A DNA stretch of 64,000 nucleotides, taken from positions 116,323-180,322 of the forward strand of contig JACPUW010000035.1 of NCBI GenBank assembly GCA_016192035.1, read 5' to 3'. A program made the translations under genes and the position numbers. The notes below the pieces were generated by a model. The model made no database searches and had not been told where the DNA came from. It saw only the letters and a list, made by a program, of their open reading frames with translations. Origin of the DNA: Bacteroidota bacterium (GTDB lineage: Bacteria > Bacteroidota > Bacteroidia > CAILMK01 > JACPUW01). Numbering within the stretch: position 1 is the stretch's first letter; every line of letters begins with the position of its first letter. Below are positions 61,859 through 64,000 of this stretch, piece by piece.

Positions 61859-62806
61859 ATGATTAACATGAGAAAGATGCTTACTCCCGCGCTGCTCATT
61901 GCTCTTATGAGCGGCTTGATTTTTTTAACCGGTTGCCCTAAAGATCCCTGTGAGGAAGTAAACTGCGGCCTGCACGGCACCTGCGATGAAGGCAAGTGTA
62001 TATGTGAAGAAGGCTGGGGCGGTGACCTATGCGATTCGGACCTGACGGTGATTACCATACCCTCTGGCCATGTGGACATCATCATCCGCAAAAAAGCCAC
62101 AGGGGCGGTTTCCAACAATTTTAGCGGCTACGCCATCATGGGCAGATCAAAAGAAGAAATGTATTTTCTTGAAAACCAAGTGAGCAAGATACCCGACTTT
62201 GAGGTAGCCAAGTACAACCTAAAAGACTATGAAAACCTGGTGGAAAATGGGGTAGTGATAGACACGGCCTACTCAAGAAAGGGCGGTACCGACCCCGCCA
62301 CTAGCGGCAAGGCGGCCATTATCCATTTTGAGTCGGTGCCTGAGGGAACTTACTACCTGCATGTGTATGACGATAATCTCTACAAATGGGTGGGACTGGT
62401 TACCGTGACCGCTGCCGAAGGCGATGACCTGCTGTATGCCGATGTTGAGGCGCTCACCAGTGTGAAAATTACCGTGGCCCAATCAGTTATTGGCGGTTCT
62501 GAGCTGGATTCCAATGAGTTTAGGGTGTTTCCCCCGCATTCGCGCGATACACTGGTACATGTGCTAAAAAAGAACACCGACGACATACCCTTTGAGGCGC
62601 TGTATGAGGGCCGCACCACCACCATTCTCAACGAATTTGGGCAACAACAAGAAGGTTCTTACCTGCTTATGGATGTCCCGGTGAGGGAATACCTCTTTGT
62701 GGCCTACAATACCCAGTTTGCCAAGAAAGATGGGGAACAAGCATTTAAGACATTAAAAACCAGGAAGAACATACTGGAAAAGGTGCGCCTGAACTTTATA
62801 GAATAG
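61859..62806 (+). CDS. EGF-module lipoprotein, tandem copy 1
   Basis: 315 residues. MINMRKMLTPALLIALMSGL leads to lipobox LTGC. The EGF-like module at about residues 31-59 has six Cys (CEEVNCGLHGTCDEGKCICE then EGWGGDLC), followed by a beta-rich C-terminal domain of about 255 residues (VDIIIRKKATGAVSNNFSGY, GDDLLYADVEALTSVKITVA, EGRTTTILNEFGQQQEGSYL). About 90 percent identical to copy 2 and sharing the EGF module type with 33421-34002. A TATAATTG element, one base off the TAnnTTTG box, lies 11 bp upstream; the gap to copy 2 is 185 bp. Confidence 0.85.
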   Translation: MINMRKMLTPALLIALMSGLIFLTGCPKDPCEEVNCGLHGTCDEGKCICEEGWGGDLCDSDLTVITIPSGHVDIIIRKKATGAVSNNFSGYAIMGRSKEEMYFLENQVSKIPDFEVAKYNLKDYENLVENGVVIDTAYSRKGGTDPATSGKAAIIHFESVPEGTYYLHVYDDNLYKWVGLVTVTAAEGDDLLYADVEALTSVKITVAQSVIGGSELDSNEFRVFPPHSRDTLVHVLKKNTDDIPFEALYEGRTTTILNEFGQQQEGSYLLMDVPVREYLFVAYNTQFAKKDGEQAFKTLKTRKNILEKVRLNFIE

Positions 62807-62834
62807 GCATCCAACTAATAAAACACACAGTATA

Positions 62835-62860
62835 GGGGTGCCGCAAGCACCCCTTTTTTT
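62835..62860 (+). terminator. Intrinsic terminator between the tandem lipoprotein genes
   Basis: GGGGTGC, a 5-nt loop, GCACCCC and seven T. It makes copy 1 a separate transcript from copy 2. Confidence 0.9.
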
Positions 62861-62991
62861 GTTATCGCCATCAGGTGGCGATGCCTAGGGGCGGTGGGCG
62901 GGCTTAAATAAGGAATATCTTGGCATACCAAATATGGGCCCAGTAGTGCAAGGACTATGACTTTTTTTATCTATAATTGCGGGAAAAACAA

Positions 62992-63936
62992 ATGATTAAC
63001 ATGAGAAAGATGCTTACTCCCGCGCTGCTCATTACACTTATGGGCGGCTTGATTTTTTTAACCGGTTGCCCCAAGCCGTGCAAGGATATAGACTGCGGCC
63101 TACACGGCACCTGCGATGAAGGCGAGTGTATATGCGAAGAAGGCTGGGGCGGTGACCTATGCGATTCGGACCTGACGGTGGTGACCATACCCTCTGGCCA
63201 TGTGGACATCATCATCCGAAAGAAAGCTACTGGGGCGGTTTCCAACAATTTTAGCGGCTACGCCATCATGGGCAGGTCAAAAGAAGAAATGTACTTCCTT
63301 GAAAACCAGATGAGCAAGATACCCGACTTTGAGATAGCCAAGTACAACCTAAAGGACTACGAAAACCTGGTGGAAAATGGGGTAGTGATAGACACGGCCT
63401 ACTCAAGAAAGGGCGGTACCGACCCTGCCACCGGCGATAAGGCCGGCATGATCCATTTTGAGAATGTACCCGAGGGGACGTACTACCTGCATGTGTATGA
63501 CGGCAAACTCAACAAATGGGTGGGGCTGGTAACGGTAACCGCTGCCGAAGGCGATGACCTGCTGTATGCCGATGTTGAGGCGCTCACCAGTGTGAAAATT
63601 ACCGTGGCCCAATCGGTCATTATGGAAACCGAGCTGGATTCCAATGAGTTTATGGTGTTTCCGCCGCACACCAAAGATACTTTGAGCCATGTGCTAAAAA
63701 AGAACACCGATGACATACCCTTTGAGGCACTGTATGAGGGCCGCACCACCACCATTATCAATGAATTTGGACAGCAACAGAAAGGTTCTTACCTGCTTAT
63801 GGATATACCGGTGAGGAAATACCTCTTTGTGGCCTACAACACCCAGTTTGCCAAGAAAGATGGGGAACAGGCGTTTAAAACATTGGTAACCAGAAAGAAC
63901 ATACTGGAAAAGGTGCGTTTGAACTTTATAGAATAG
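62992..63936 (+). CDS. EGF-module lipoprotein, tandem copy 2
   Basis: 314 residues starting MINMRKMLTPALLITLMGGL, equivalent to copy 1; an in-frame ATG five codons upstream is ignored by comparison with copy 1. Differs at about 33 positions, concentrated in the segment after the lipobox (PCKDIDC for PCEEVNC, with one residue lost), in the loop YDGKLNK (YDDNLYK in copy 1) and near MVFPPHTKDT. The six EGF cysteines and the rest are conserved. A similar TATAATTG lies upstream (62972-62979), and it has its own terminator. Confidence 0.85.
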   Translation: MINMRKMLTPALLITLMGGLIFLTGCPKPCKDIDCGLHGTCDEGECICEEGWGGDLCDSDLTVVTIPSGHVDIIIRKKATGAVSNNFSGYAIMGRSKEEMYFLENQMSKIPDFEIAKYNLKDYENLVENGVVIDTAYSRKGGTDPATGDKAGMIHFENVPEGTYYLHVYDGKLNKWVGLVTVTAAEGDDLLYADVEALTSVKITVAQSVIMETELDSNEFMVFPPHTKDTLSHVLKKNTDDIPFEALYEGRTTTIINEFGQQQKGSYLLMDIPVRKYLFVAYNTQFAKKDGEQAFKTLVTRKNILEKVRLNFIE

Positions 63937-63961
63937 GGGTACAACGAGTATTTGACAAAAA

Positions 63962-63984
63962 AAAGGGCGCCAAAAGCGCCCTTT
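63962..63984 (+). terminator. Intrinsic terminator of lipoprotein copy 2
   Basis: AAAGGGCGC, loop CAAAA, GCGCCCTTT. Sequence unlike the terminator of copy 1, so the duplicated unit ends near the stop codon. Confidence 0.85.
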
Positions 63985-64000
63985 GCCGTTTTATATCCAA

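Larger units (their letters stand above)
61859..63936 (+). repeat. Tandem gene duplication of about 1.1 kb
   Basis: Copies 1 (61859-62806) and 2 (62992-63936) share the coding region and the TATAATTG segment upstream but not the downstream flank, so the unit was the gene plus a short 5' flank. Confidence 0.9.

Overview
The window is a 64 kb piece of a Bacteroidota (Bacteroidetes) chromosome. The signs are: six secreted proteins with type IX secretion (T9SS) C-terminal sorting domains; two SusC-like TonB-dependent receptors; a 287-residue RpoD of the short Bacteroidetes kind; IPExxxVDY and DUF4290 family proteins; and promoters with the TAnnTTTG -7 box, three of them with a TTTG -33 box exactly 19 nt upstream. 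The order within the phylum cannot be settled from this sequence. Most of the window is core chromosome, with no prophage, integrated plasmid or CRISPR array.

Layout. 1-3.4 kb: a left-truncated TonB receptor behind a 16-residue-repeat surface protein. 3.8-4.6 kb: an IS200-like/REP-associated transposase gene carrying nine tandem heptapeptide repeats. 4.9-7.3 kb: hutU and a SanA-like protein. 7.4-13.6 kb: three T9SS cargo genes and xerD. 13.7-18.9 kb: trmD, lipoproteins, a diverged adenylate-forming ligase, an intergenic repeat pair, and an SDR overlapping an acyl-carrier-like gene. 19-33 kb: housekeeping genes (rpoD, pheS, a 3-hydroxyacyl-CoA dehydrogenase, an rRNA methyltransferase, rplS, a PcrA-type helicase, DUF4290-murA-tlpA, grpE-dnaJ, a two-component system, tRNA-Cys). 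33.4-39.4 kb: an EGF lipoprotein, an M42 peptidase, pyk, an IPExxxVDY protein and acpP-fabF-rnc. 39.4-45.1 kb: a second TonB receptor and three secreted proteins. 45.2-50.4 kb: the recJ-lptB-nfeD-SPFH operon and a frameshifted porin. 50.5-57 kb: fmt, tilS with two secreted or lipoprotein partners, and cinA. 57-61.8 kb: lysA and serC-serA-DUF1015. 61.8-64 kb: a tandem duplication of an EGF-like lipoprotein gene.

How the genes work together. Translation and RNA genes (trmD, pheS, rplS, fmt, tilS, tRNA-Cys, rnc) alternate with envelope and secretion genes, and several pairs are translationally coupled (ATGA or TAATG overlaps). The TAnnTTTG boxes are what the product of rpoD in this window is expected to read. 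The most unusual items are the porin with a 6-T tract that breaks its frame, the tandem lipoprotein duplication, two distant paralogous T9SS proteins each coupled by ATGA to an unrelated upstream gene, the transposase minisatellite, the ACP-like/SDR/ligase group, and boxes so close to start codons that the mRNAs are probably leaderless. I found no complete, clearly undescribed defence or biosynthetic system.
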